Shown here: positions 57,801 through 64,000 of the stretch, one piece after another | Layout: the number at the start of each line of letters is the position of its first letter | How positions within the stretch are numbered: position 1 is the stretch's first letter | Translations under genes and position numbers: made by a program | Notes under the pieces: model-generated | What the model was told of the DNA's origin: nothing | Databases searched by the model: none | What the model saw: the letters and a program-made list of their open reading frames with translations, nothing else | Assembly (NCBI GenBank): GCA_902801885.1 | Contig: CADCJX010000008.1 | Coordinates: forward strand, 62,001-126,000 | Source of the DNA: an uncultured Bacteroidia bacterium | GTDB lineage: Bacteria > Bacteroidota > Bacteroidia > Bacteroidales > UBA932 | Direction of reading: 5' to 3' | DNA length: 64,000 bases

Positions 57801-58001
57801 GGTATGCTTCCGATGGCTTTGGGACGCGGTGAAGGCTCTGAAATGTGGCGTGGTCTCGGCATGACAGTGTGCTGGGGACTTTCATTCTCGACACTGATCA
57901 CTCTCGTGCTGATTCCTGCAGTGTACTGCGTGTTCGCGGCTCGTCAGGAGAAAAGGGCTGCCCGCAAGGCACAGGAGAAGCTTCAGGCTTCCAAATCTTG
58001 A
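54879..58001 (+). CDS. RND efflux transporter, AcrB type
   Basis: A 1040-residue proton-driven inner-membrane pump with twelve expected helices and two large periplasmic loops. The proton-relay aspartates appear in GMVVDDAIVVLENI in helix 4, which fits the hydrophobe/amphiphile family rather than heavy-metal pumps. VKNGIVLIDYTI is the helix 10 motif, and RLRPILMTTLTTVLGMLPMA is also typical. It is the third gene of a TolC-adaptor-pump operon. The substrate range is unknown. Confidence 0.93.
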   Translation: MSVIRSAVSKPVTTALVFLAFAIFGIYSLTKTSVALFPDFDANVVLVMSSYPGASASDVENNLTKLLENTLNSVANLKNLTSRSRENVSIVMLEFKYGTDIDEASNDIRDKLDLVNSSLPDGASVPVLFKFGMDDMPVLILSATADKSMAGLDRILDDRVVTPLGRVTGVGTVSVAGAPAREIHVYCDPNKLAAYGLSVAGISQIIAAENRNVPSGSIDIGSESFSLRVEKEFKDPSELLDVVVSYRNGQVVYLKDVARVEDGLEEKSQESYTNGRQSAMIAIQKQSGANTVNVVKAVKQRIKEIAPTLPSDIQITEVVDNSSEIMNTINSLKETIIITLLVVMLVVFIFLGRWRATFIIVLSIPIALLGSLVYLFASGNTLNIISMSALSIAIGMVVDDAIVVLENISTHLERGEKPKEAAVHATSEVGISVIASTLTMLCVFLPLTMVSGMAGIMFKQLGFIVSIIMIISTTAALTLVPMLCSRMLKAGPKTGKLHRAIFDPIEKGLDNLSNWYSRVIAWAVTHRKTVIFGALAIFVGVLAILAPGLKTEFFPTMDGGRLSVSIELPVGTEQSVTGAFAKQISDRLEAEIPEIEVLQYRFGQASSDNVIGSMQNNGSHVISMNVNIGSMENRKRSSSEIADLIRKDLREYPEVKKATVTEGMGGVGGAATLNLEIYGYDFDETDRVAKEVQEKMLADPSFTQVILSRDDYTPEYQVDFDREKLALNGLNSTTAAAAFSAAMSGSVNSFYREDGDEYNIRVIYDRRFRTSVEDIENILIYTPLGGTVRIKDLGTVVESKVPPTIERKNRERYITVTGIVTRGYALSDGVAATNKILAGNDIPNTISTEITGDFEDQQSMFKDLIILMILIIILVYMVMASQFESFMSPLVIMFSVPFAFTGVIMGLRFTGTALGVMAMIGIIILLGIVVKNGIVLIDYTILMRERGMNVIDASVTAARSRLRPILMTTLTTVLGMLPMALGRGEGSEMWRGLGMTVCWGLSFSTLITLVLIPAVYCVFAARQEKRAARKAQEKLQASKS

Positions 58002-58009
58002 ACTGATTA

Positions 58010-58333
58010 ATGTACAAAGATATGAAGGCGATATTCATAGCATACAACCAGGCCTACGGCACTGAAATCGTGGAGCTCCTGAGCGAGCATGGCCAGAGAG
58101 GTTTCACCCAGTGGGTCGACATCCAGGGCAGGGGCGGCGATGAGGGAGAACCTCATTACGGCAACCATGCCTGGCCTACACAGAACTACGCCATCCTGAC
58201 GATGGTTCCGGATGAAAAGGCTCCTGAACTGATGGCTGCCCTCAAGGAAACGGACCGGAAGTACCCTGACCTCGGCCTTAGGGCCTTCCAGTGGACGTTG
58301 GACGAAGGAAGTGAAGAATCTGGAAGAATCTGA
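58010..58333 (+). CDS. small PII-like protein of the RND operon
   Basis: A 107-residue cytosolic protein with a ferredoxin-like pattern: MKAIFIAYNQAYGTEIVELL, then GFTQWVDIQGRGG, and YAILTMVPDEKAPELMAAL. The order of strands and the T-loop-like segment (GDEGEPHYGNHAWPTQNY) resemble PII/DUF3240-type proteins, some of which are found after metal RND pumps. Two His residues in the loop could bind a metal, which is inference. It lies nine bases after the pump gene, so a role in sensing or gating that pump is plausible. Confidence 0.65.
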   Translation: MYKDMKAIFIAYNQAYGTEIVELLSEHGQRGFTQWVDIQGRGGDEGEPHYGNHAWPTQNYAILTMVPDEKAPELMAALKETDRKYPDLGLRAFQWTLDEGSEESGRI

Positions 58334-58342
58334 ATTAATTAT

Positions 58343-58350
58343 TATATTTG
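58343..58350 (+). promoter_or_regulatory. Bacteroidota -7 box for trxA
   Basis: TATATTTG (TAnnTTTG) ends 26 bases before the trxA ATG. Confidence 0.65.
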
Positions 58351-58376
58351 TACGATAATCACAACCAAGAACCAAT

Positions 58377-58691
58377 ATGGAAATTACAGCTACCAACGAA
58401 AATTTCGCAGAGATACTTTCTGCCAATAATGTAGTCCTCGTCGACTTCTGGGCAACTTGGTGCGGTCCTTGCCGCATGCTCGGTCCGACAGTCGAGGCCG
58501 TGGCCGGTGAATATGAAGGCAGGGCCGCTGTCGCCAAATGCAATGTTGACGAATGTGAAGATATTGCCGTCCAGTACGGTATCAGGAACATCCCTACGCT
58601 GCTCTTCTTCAAGGGAGGCGAACTGGTCGACAAGCTTGTCGGCAACGTTCCCAAGGCTGAGATCACGGCAAAGCTCGATGCTCTTTTATAA
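58377..58691 (+). CDS. trxA: thioredoxin
   Basis: A 104-residue thioredoxin that reduces protein disulfides in the cytosol. The active site is WATWCGPCRM (Cys29, Cys32) and the cis-proline loop is RNIPTLLFF. No signal peptide is present. It has its own promoter box and lies after the efflux operon and before a barrel protein. Confidence 0.95.
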   Translation: MEITATNENFAEILSANNVVLVDFWATWCGPCRMLGPTVEAVAGEYEGRAAVAKCNVDECEDIAVQYGIRNIPTLLFFKGGELVDKLVGNVPKAEITAKLDALL

Positions 58692-58709
58692 CAACTTAAC
58701 AATAAAAGA

Positions 58710-59348
58710 ATGATGAAGAAGTTTTTTGTAGCTGCCATGGCAGCAGTCCTGGCATTCAGCCTTAATGTCAGCGCCCAGCATTACAATAACGCCAGGTTCG
58801 GAATTACCGGAGGTTTGACTTCCGCTTCCGGAAAGATCAAGGATGTCGACACCAAGTCGATTTCCCAGTATCATGCCGGTATCGCCCTGGAGATTCCCAT
58901 GGGTGCAGGTTTCGCCATCCAGCCCGAGGTCATCTATCAGGTTAAGGGAATGTCCCTTGACAAGTGGGGTGACGCTACCGGGAAAGACATCACCGGATCC
59001 TTCGAGACCAAGGTCGGATATATCGAAGTCCCCGTCCAGATCCAGTGGGGACCGGATCTCGTCGCCTTCCGTCCCTATGGTTTTGTCGAGCCTTTCGTAG
59101 GCTACAAGATCTCTGACATCAGCGAGGGAGAGGCCAAGGATCTTGGTACCTACCTTCAGACTGTCGAATACGGAATGAGCCTTGGCGCCGGACTGGACAT
59201 CTCCCATTTCCAGCTTTCAGCCAAGTATTTCTGGAACTTCGGCAACATCTACAAGGGTGACATCAGCGAGACCGGAAACACCATCAAGAACCTGAAGGAC
59301 GGCAACAACTTCAACGGATTCGCCGTTTCTGTTGCTATCTTCTTCTAA
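58710..59348 (+). CDS. outer-membrane beta-barrel protein (PorT-like)
   Basis: A 212-residue protein with a signal peptide (MKKFFVAAMAAVLAFSLNVS, cleavage near SAQ). The rest is alternating beta strands ending in NGFAVSVAIFF with a terminal Phe, typical of an eight-stranded barrel. It resembles the PorT/OMP_b-brl_2 type of Bacteroidota. The function is unknown. Start 58710 or 58713. Its stop overlaps the LOG gene by one base. Confidence 0.82.
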   Translation: MMKKFFVAAMAAVLAFSLNVSAQHYNNARFGITGGLTSASGKIKDVDTKSISQYHAGIALEIPMGAGFAIQPEVIYQVKGMSLDKWGDATGKDITGSFETKVGYIEVPVQIQWGPDLVAFRPYGFVEPFVGYKISDISEGEAKDLGTYLQTVEYGMSLGAGLDISHFQLSAKYFWNFGNIYKGDISETGNTIKNLKDGNNFNGFAVSVAIFF

Positions 59349-59899
59349 TGATGTGTACCGGTTCTGAAGCAGAACGGAAGATCGTCATCTTCTGTTCTGC
59401 CAGTTATGAAATAGATCCGAAATTCAATCAAGCTGCGCGGGAAGTAGTCCGCGCGGCTTGTTCGCTTGGTTATACCATCGTTTCCGGTGGAGCGGTGAAG
59501 GGCACGATGGGTGTCGTCGCGGATGAGATTGTAGCTTGTGGGGGAGTCCATATTGGAGTTCTTCCCAGGTTCATGGCCGTCTACCGTCATCCTTCGCTAA
59601 GTGAGACGGTCTGGACGGACACCATGGCAGAACGTAAGGAAAAGATGAGGGAGGGAACCTGTGCTGCCGTTGCGCTTCCCGGAGGTATCGGCACACTTGA
59701 CGAACTGATCGAAACGCTTACTCTCGCCAAACTCGACATCTACAAGGGGCAGGTCATCGCGCTCAACATAGACGGGTTCTTCAATCCTTTGATCGCTTTG
59801 CTGGACCACTATGTTGAGACAGGCATGCTTGACTCCAGGTCCAGGTCCCTCATTTCTTTCCCGCAGAGTGTAGCTGAGCTAAATGATCTTTTGAGATAG
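59348..59899 (+). CDS. LOG family protein (TIGR00730)
   Basis: A 183-residue Rossmann-fold protein. The motif PGGIGTLDELIETLTLAKLD is the LOG signature, with an upstream Arg in TMAERKEKM. Family members release free bases from nucleoside 5'-monophosphates, as in cytokinin activation, though the bacterial role is often unclear. It overlaps the barrel gene by one base and precedes the polyprenyl synthase by eight. Confidence 0.88.
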   Translation: MMCTGSEAERKIVIFCSASYEIDPKFNQAAREVVRAACSLGYTIVSGGAVKGTMGVVADEIVACGGVHIGVLPRFMAVYRHPSLSETVWTDTMAERKEKMREGTCAAVALPGGIGTLDELIETLTLAKLDIYKGQVIALNIDGFFNPLIALLDHYVETGMLDSRSRSLISFPQSVAELNDLLR

Positions 59900-59907
59900 C
59901 CTTTCTA

Positions 59908-60891
59908 ATGACTTTGGATGGAATCAGAGCTTTCCTTGGGGAGGACTGGAAGCGGACAGAGCGACTGATCCGTTCTTCACTCAGGAGCGATATAGATCTT
60001 CTGGACACTACCAATGAGGCGTTGCTTTCCAACGGCGGAAAGCAGTTGCGTCCCCTTATGTCCCTCCTGGTGGCAAGGGCATGCTCCGGTGGAAGGACGA
60101 CGGAGGACAGCATACGTTTCGCCGCAGCCTCGGAGTTGCTCCACAATGCGACCCTGCTTCATGACGATGTCGTGGACGGAAGTACGGAAAGAAGGGGAGT
60201 ACCCACGGTCATGTCTGTCCTCGGAGGTCCTGCCGCAGTCCTGATCGGGGATTATTGGCTGGTCAAATCGATCGAGAACATCCTGGCGTCCCCGACGCAT
60301 AGCGAAGAGGTTACAAGGATATTCTCGAAGACGCTGAGTGATCTTGCCGAAGGTGAGATGCTCCAGCTCCAAAAGGCTGCCTGCTGCGACACGGACGAGG
60401 AAGACTATTACCGGATCATCTACAGCAAGACAGCTTCCCTATTCGAGGCCGCAGGCCTTTCGGCTGCCATTTCAGTTGATGCTTCAGATGCTCTTGTAGA
60501 GGCTGTCAGGGCCTATTCCGTCAGTTTGGGAATAGCCTTCCAGATCAAGGACGACATCCTTGACTACAGCGGGGAACCGAAGATCGGCAAGCCGACGGGA
60601 GTGGATCTGAACGAGCAGAAAATCACGCTCCCTCTTCTCGGGGCCTTGAAATCCGTGGATGACGAAAAGGCTGGCTTGGTCCGCAGGAAAGTGATGCAGA
60701 TACATGAACATCCTGGGTACAGCGATGAGATACGAGCCTTCGTGTTCAGACATTCCGGCAATGAATATGCTTCATTGAGACTCAATGAATATGTCAAAAA
60801 AGCTGTCGAGGCATTGGAGATCCTTCCTGATTCAGAAGAAAAAAGCTATCTTGTAGCGATTGCTGAATTCACAGCCAGCAGGGATAAATGA
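59908..60891 (+). CDS. ispB: polyprenyl diphosphate synthase
   Basis: A 327-residue trans-prenyl synthase that builds a long isoprenoid chain, probably for menaquinone. The first aspartate-rich motif is LLHDDVVDGS (about residues 84-91) and the second is FQIKDDILDYSG (about 211-222). GGKQLRP near residue 43 binds diphosphate. The chain length cannot be set from sequence, so the gene symbol is a family-level guess. It overlaps the next gene by four bases. Confidence 0.87.
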   Translation: MTLDGIRAFLGEDWKRTERLIRSSLRSDIDLLDTTNEALLSNGGKQLRPLMSLLVARACSGGRTTEDSIRFAAASELLHNATLLHDDVVDGSTERRGVPTVMSVLGGPAAVLIGDYWLVKSIENILASPTHSEEVTRIFSKTLSDLAEGEMLQLQKAACCDTDEEDYYRIIYSKTASLFEAAGLSAAISVDASDALVEAVRAYSVSLGIAFQIKDDILDYSGEPKIGKPTGVDLNEQKITLPLLGALKSVDDEKAGLVRRKVMQIHEHPGYSDEIRAFVFRHSGNEYASLRLNEYVKKAVEALEILPDSEEKSYLVAIAEFTASRDK

Positions 60892-61982
60892 GACTTGACG
60901 GGATCATAGGGAACAGGGAAGCCGTAACTGCATTGTCGGGGATGGTCCGCGAAGGACGTATCCCTCATGCGATGATGATCTATGAGAATGATGGCTGCGG
61001 AGCCATGGCCATCGTCCTTGCCTTCCTCAGCGAGGTTTTCTCGGATGAGCACAAGGTTTCCGGATTGATCCATCCTGATGTTCACTATGTCTATCCTGTC
61101 GCTTCCGGCAGCAAGGTGACAGAGAAGGTACAGAACCTTCGCGCCGAATTATTCCTGAAATACTGGCGCGACTTGATGAAAGAGAATCCTTATGCTCTTG
61201 AATCAGAGGTTAACGAGGCTTTCGGAATAGAAGGGAAGCAGACGGTCATCAACAATGCCGAGGCTAAGGAGATTCTCGAAACCATCTATCTTACCCCTGT
61301 TGAAGGCGGGTGGAAGGCGGTGGTGGTCTACCTGCCGGAGAAGATGAATGCGACTGCTGCCAACCGTCTGCTGAAAGCAATCGAAGAACCACCGGAGAAG
61401 ACTCTTTTTCTGATGGTAACACATGCCCCGGAGAAAGTCATGCAGACCATTTCTTCAAGATGCCAGGCCTTGCGGATCCTCCCATATCCCAAAGAGGAGA
61501 TAACCCTCATCCTTACCTCGGTGTTCGGAAAAGAGCCATCCGAGGCCGCTGCAGCTGCCCAGGTTTCAGGAGGAAGTGTCGGAGCTGCAATCCATTTCCT
61601 TTCCGACAGCGAAGACCATCAGATGCAGATGGAGATATTCACGAACCTGATGAATGCCATTGCATCCAGGGATCTGGCTGCTGCTCTTTCATGCGGTGAC
61701 ATGCTCTCCGAGCTTGGTTCCCGCGAAAAACAGAAAGCTTTTTGTAAATTTGCCGGAGAGTGCCTCAGGAAGATATTCCTGATTCAACAGGATTTGCCAG
61801 GGATAGCCGGCATCCCTGATGATGAGGTGGAATTGTTCTCTTCCCTGGCAGGGAAGTTCAAGAAGAGTTTCCCCAGGCAGGCCGCTTCAAGCCTTGACAG
61901 GGCGCAGATGCTGATCGACCGGAACGTGAGCCAGAAAATCCTTTTCTGCGAGCTTGTCACAAGGTTATATTCATTTTATTGA
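60888..61982 (+). CDS. holB: DNA polymerase III delta-prime-like subunit
   Basis: A 364-residue AAA+ clamp-loader protein. The opening LDGIIGNREAVTALSGMVRE with GRIPHAMMI is the delta-prime pattern; the Walker A position reads ENDGCGAMAIVL, without the usual GKT, as is frequent in delta-prime. The sensor-1-like KAIEEPPEKTLFLMVTHAPE follows. It is longer than average. It overlaps the next gene by up to four bases. Confidence 0.85.
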   Translation: MRLDGIIGNREAVTALSGMVREGRIPHAMMIYENDGCGAMAIVLAFLSEVFSDEHKVSGLIHPDVHYVYPVASGSKVTEKVQNLRAELFLKYWRDLMKENPYALESEVNEAFGIEGKQTVINNAEAKEILETIYLTPVEGGWKAVVVYLPEKMNATAANRLLKAIEEPPEKTLFLMVTHAPEKVMQTISSRCQALRILPYPKEEITLILTSVFGKEPSEAAAAAQVSGGSVGAAIHFLSDSEDHQMQMEIFTNLMNAIASRDLAAALSCGDMLSELGSREKQKAFCKFAGECLRKIFLIQQDLPGIAGIPDDEVELFSSLAGKFKKSFPRQAASSLDRAQMLIDRNVSQKILFCELVTRLYSFY

Positions 61983-61990
61983 AACGAGTG

Positions 61991-63169
61991 ATGGACAACA
62001 CATACAACGAGACCATTCAGTTCGACTGCAACCGCGGATGTACCGTTATCCGCGACCAGGAGACGGGAGAGTATGACTGCAACTACCGTCAGGGATGCTG
62101 CAAGCTTGAATCGTACAATTGGCTGAAGGGTGTTACCCAGGAGCAGTACAAGGATCTTTTCGAGGTACGCTTCAAGAACACCCGCAAGGGAATATACATA
62201 AATGCCTCCGGGCAGGGAATCAAGACCGGTGACCTGGTGATCGTAGAAGCTTCCAATGGACATGATCTTGGAATAGTTACCCTGGAGGGCCCCATCGTGG
62301 GGAGGCAGATGAAATGCAAGGGTGTCGACCCGGATACCAATCCCTTGAAGAAAATCTACCGCAGAGCGAAACCTTTCGACATAGTCAAGTGGCAGGAGGC
62401 CATTGCCCGTGAACAGGACACCATGATCCAGGCGAGGCGCATTGCGGCAGAGTTAGGCCTTGACATGAAGATCGGGGATGTGGAATTCCAGGGCGACGGC
62501 ACCAAGGCCATCTTCTATTACATCGCCGACGGCCGAGTGGATTTCCGCCAGTTGATCAAGGTCTACGCTGAAGAATTCCGCATAAGGATAGAGATGAAGC
62601 AGATCGGAGCCCGCCAGGAAGCCGGACTCATCGGGGGATTGGGCGTCTGCGGCAGGGAACTTTGCTGCGCCAATTACATAACCAGTTTCCAGTCCATCTC
62701 GACATCTGCTGCCCGGACACAGGACCTTTCCCTGAATCCACAGAAACTTGCAGGTCAGTGCGGGAAGCTTAAGTGCTGCCTCAACTACGAGGTCGCCAAT
62801 TACCTGGATGCCCAGACAAGGATCCCCAAGGTCACCGAACCGCTTGAGTTCGAGGACGGACCAGCCTACCTGGTCAAGACTGACATCCTCCAGGAGACCA
62901 TGTACTTCTCCTACGAGAAAGGGTCCCTGTCCAATCTTTATGCCCTCAGTGCCGACGAGGTCAGGGAAATAATCATGATGAACCGCAACGGAGAAAGGCC
63001 GGAGTCCCTTAAGTTTGAACCGGAACCTGCGGGGCCCCAATTCATCTCTGCTGTCGGTGACGACAGCATCACCAGGTTCGACAAACCCAAGAAGAGCAAG
63101 AACAAGAACCGTGGCCGCAACAACCGGAAGAACGGACGCGGCAAGAGGCCTTCAAAAGAACAATCCTGA
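61991..63169 (+). CDS. PSP1-domain protein, RicT/YaaT-like
   Basis: A 392-residue protein of the PSP1 superfamily. The core includes VEFQGDGTKAIFYYIADGRV, then GGLGVCGRELCCANYITSF and CGKLKCCLNYEVANY, cysteine pairs that bind an iron-sulfur cluster in Bacillus YaaT. The N-terminus has more cysteines (CNRGC, QGCCKL). The C-terminus is a basic Asn/Lys/Arg tail. In Bacillus the homologue works with RNase Y; here the partner is not visible. I prefer the ATG at 61991 over a TTG at 61979. Confidence 0.87.
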   Translation: MDNTYNETIQFDCNRGCTVIRDQETGEYDCNYRQGCCKLESYNWLKGVTQEQYKDLFEVRFKNTRKGIYINASGQGIKTGDLVIVEASNGHDLGIVTLEGPIVGRQMKCKGVDPDTNPLKKIYRRAKPFDIVKWQEAIAREQDTMIQARRIAAELGLDMKIGDVEFQGDGTKAIFYYIADGRVDFRQLIKVYAEEFRIRIEMKQIGARQEAGLIGGLGVCGRELCCANYITSFQSISTSAARTQDLSLNPQKLAGQCGKLKCCLNYEVANYLDAQTRIPKVTEPLEFEDGPAYLVKTDILQETMYFSYEKGSLSNLYALSADEVREIIMMNRNGERPESLKFEPEPAGPQFISAVGDDSITRFDKPKKSKNKNRGRNNRKNGRGKRPSKEQS

Positions 63170-63176
63170 CCTTCAG

Positions 63177-63617
63177 ATGAAAGGACGCCTGCTCATAATC
63201 ATCCTTGCTTCAGTGCTGGCTTCCTGTTCCAGGCCCTCATCTTACGAGCCATTCGTGATGAAGGAGAAGGCCGAGTACGGGGACACCTATCCTTTCGTCC
63301 TGGATCTTTCTGACACGACGGTCTCTTACAGCCTGGCATTTTACACCAGGCTTGAACGGGCTGCTTTCGGGGAGTTTCCAGAGGAGGACATCATATTGGA
63401 TCTGAGGTGGTTCTCTCCTTCTGATTCGATTTTTGCCGACACCACGGTTATCAGGGTAGGAGTGCCTCTTGATTCAGCTTATTATTCAAGGGATTTCGTA
63501 AGCAATTACCGCGATCCCTTCTCACTCCCTGAAAAAGGGGAGTGGCGCCTGAAAGCAAAGGTCGTCAATGATGCACAGTCTTTGCGGGGGCTGGGGCTTA
63601 TTTTGAAAAGATATTGA
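63177..63617 (+). CDS. gldH: gliding motility lipoprotein GldH
   Basis: A 146-residue lipoprotein (signal MKGRLLIIILASVLASC). The GldH pattern is seen in YPFVLDLSDTTVSYSLAFYT, DLRWFSPSDSIFADT and the C-terminal GEWRLKAKVVNDAQSLRGLG. GldH was first found in gliding Flavobacterium but is also present in non-gliding Bacteroidota, where the role is less clear. It starts seven bases after the RicT-like gene and overlaps trmB by one base. Confidence 0.85.
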   Translation: MKGRLLIIILASVLASCSRPSSYEPFVMKEKAEYGDTYPFVLDLSDTTVSYSLAFYTRLERAAFGEFPEEDIILDLRWFSPSDSIFADTTVIRVGVPLDSAYYSRDFVSNYRDPFSLPEKGEWRLKAKVVNDAQSLRGLGLILKRY

Positions 63618-64000
63618 TGGGACACGATAAACTCAGAAAATTCGCGGAGAACGAGACCTTCCGCTGCCTTCTTCAACCGGAGGCTTCATTGGTGCTTGAC
63701 AAGAGCGGGAATCCTGCGGATGGACTCCGTCTTAAAGACCATCCGGTCAAGGGCAGGTGGAATGAAACGATGTTTGCGACAGACCAGCCGATCGTCCTTG
63801 AACTGGGATGCGGTAAGGGTGAGTACACCATCGATCTTTCTAAGAGGGTCCCTGACCGGAATTACATCGGAGTTGACATAAAGGGTGCGAGACTCTGGAG
63901 AGGGGCTAAGACTGCGACGGAGGAAGGGCTTCCTAACGTGGCTTTCCTGAGGACCAGGATAGAGTTCATCGAAGCCTTTTTCGGCCCCGGAGAGGTCTCG
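63617..64000 (+). CDS. trmB: tRNA (guanine-N7-)-methyltransferase, 3' end cut by window edge
   Basis: The first 128 codons of TrmB, which makes 7-methylguanosine at position 46 of tRNA. The SAM-binding motif is VLELGCGKGEYTIDLS, followed by YIGVDIKGARLWRGAK and the start of the next family segment. It starts one base into the gldH stop codon. The remaining about 100 residues lie beyond the window. Confidence 0.93.
   Translation, partial: MGHDKLRKFAENETFRCLLQPEASLVLDKSGNPADGLRLKDHPVKGRWNETMFATDQPIVLELGCGKGEYTIDLSKRVPDRNYIGVDIKGARLWRGAKTATEEGLPNVAFLRTRIEFIEAFFGPGEVS

Overview
The window is a continuous piece of a Bacteroidota chromosome, most likely order Bacteroidales. The signs are: many copies of the Bacteroidota -7 promoter box TAnnTTTG just upstream of genes; the gliding lipoprotein GldH; the families DUF4271, DUF4293, DUF2723 and PorT-like outer-membrane barrels; a transketolase split into two genes; and the gene order DUF4271-hemD-rnpA-yidD. 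By eye it is moderately GC-rich for the group. I cannot assign a genus. No rRNA, tRNA, CRISPR array, prophage or classical insertion sequence was seen. Coding density is very high and no gene-free gap exceeds 300 bases.

Layout. 1-6028: CTP synthase (cut by the left edge), an amidophosphoribosyltransferase, and a convergent miaB-cls pair. 6117-9913: a lipoprotein, a SPOR protein, rpoN, upp and radC. 10002-11811: split transketolase. 11943-18523: a 2-oxoacid dehydrogenase operon (E2, E3, fused E1 alpha-beta) ending in a zinc alcohol dehydrogenase and a terminator, with lipoate-protein ligase convergent to it. 20214-23669: HAD phosphatase, organophosphate antiporter and a membrane acetyltransferase-like protein. 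23672-26453: a truncated uracil-DNA-glycosylase-like gene abutting an Ig-like repeat lipoprotein. 26552-34900: a carboxyltransferase lacking its biotin lysine, a SPOR lipoprotein, a degenerate M28 peptidase-TonB fusion, leuS and two YitT paralogues. 35019-42759: membrane-anchored AraC and LytTR regulators, a fabH-fabF-fabZ-rluA operon and a nucleoside phosphorylase. 42756-52172: DUF2723, a SUI1 factor, hemD-rnpA-yidD, a methyltransferase, pgk, lgt and a HAD phosphatase. 52277-58333: an RND efflux operon with a small PII-like gene. 58377-64000: trxA, a barrel protein, a LOG-family gene, a polyprenyl synthase, a DNA polymerase III delta-prime-like gene, a RicT-like gene, gldH and trmB (cut by the right edge).

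The most unusual signal is a dispersed palindromic repeat found in-frame inside two unrelated genes, cardiolipin synthase (about 3693-3824) and the E2 acyltransferase (about 12246-12367). Both copies share a 45-base block with one mismatch and encode the same peptide PPLNVPRVAVV. In each copy the body is bounded by inverted arms whose sequence differs between copies but is self-complementary within each. This resembles the coding palindromic elements of Rickettsia. Other points for a second look are the missing biotin lysine, the M28 domain that has lost several metal ligands, the truncated glycosylase whose last codons run through its neighbour's terminator, a doubled E1/E3-binding domain in E2, and several promoters placed so close to the start codon that the transcripts may be leaderless.
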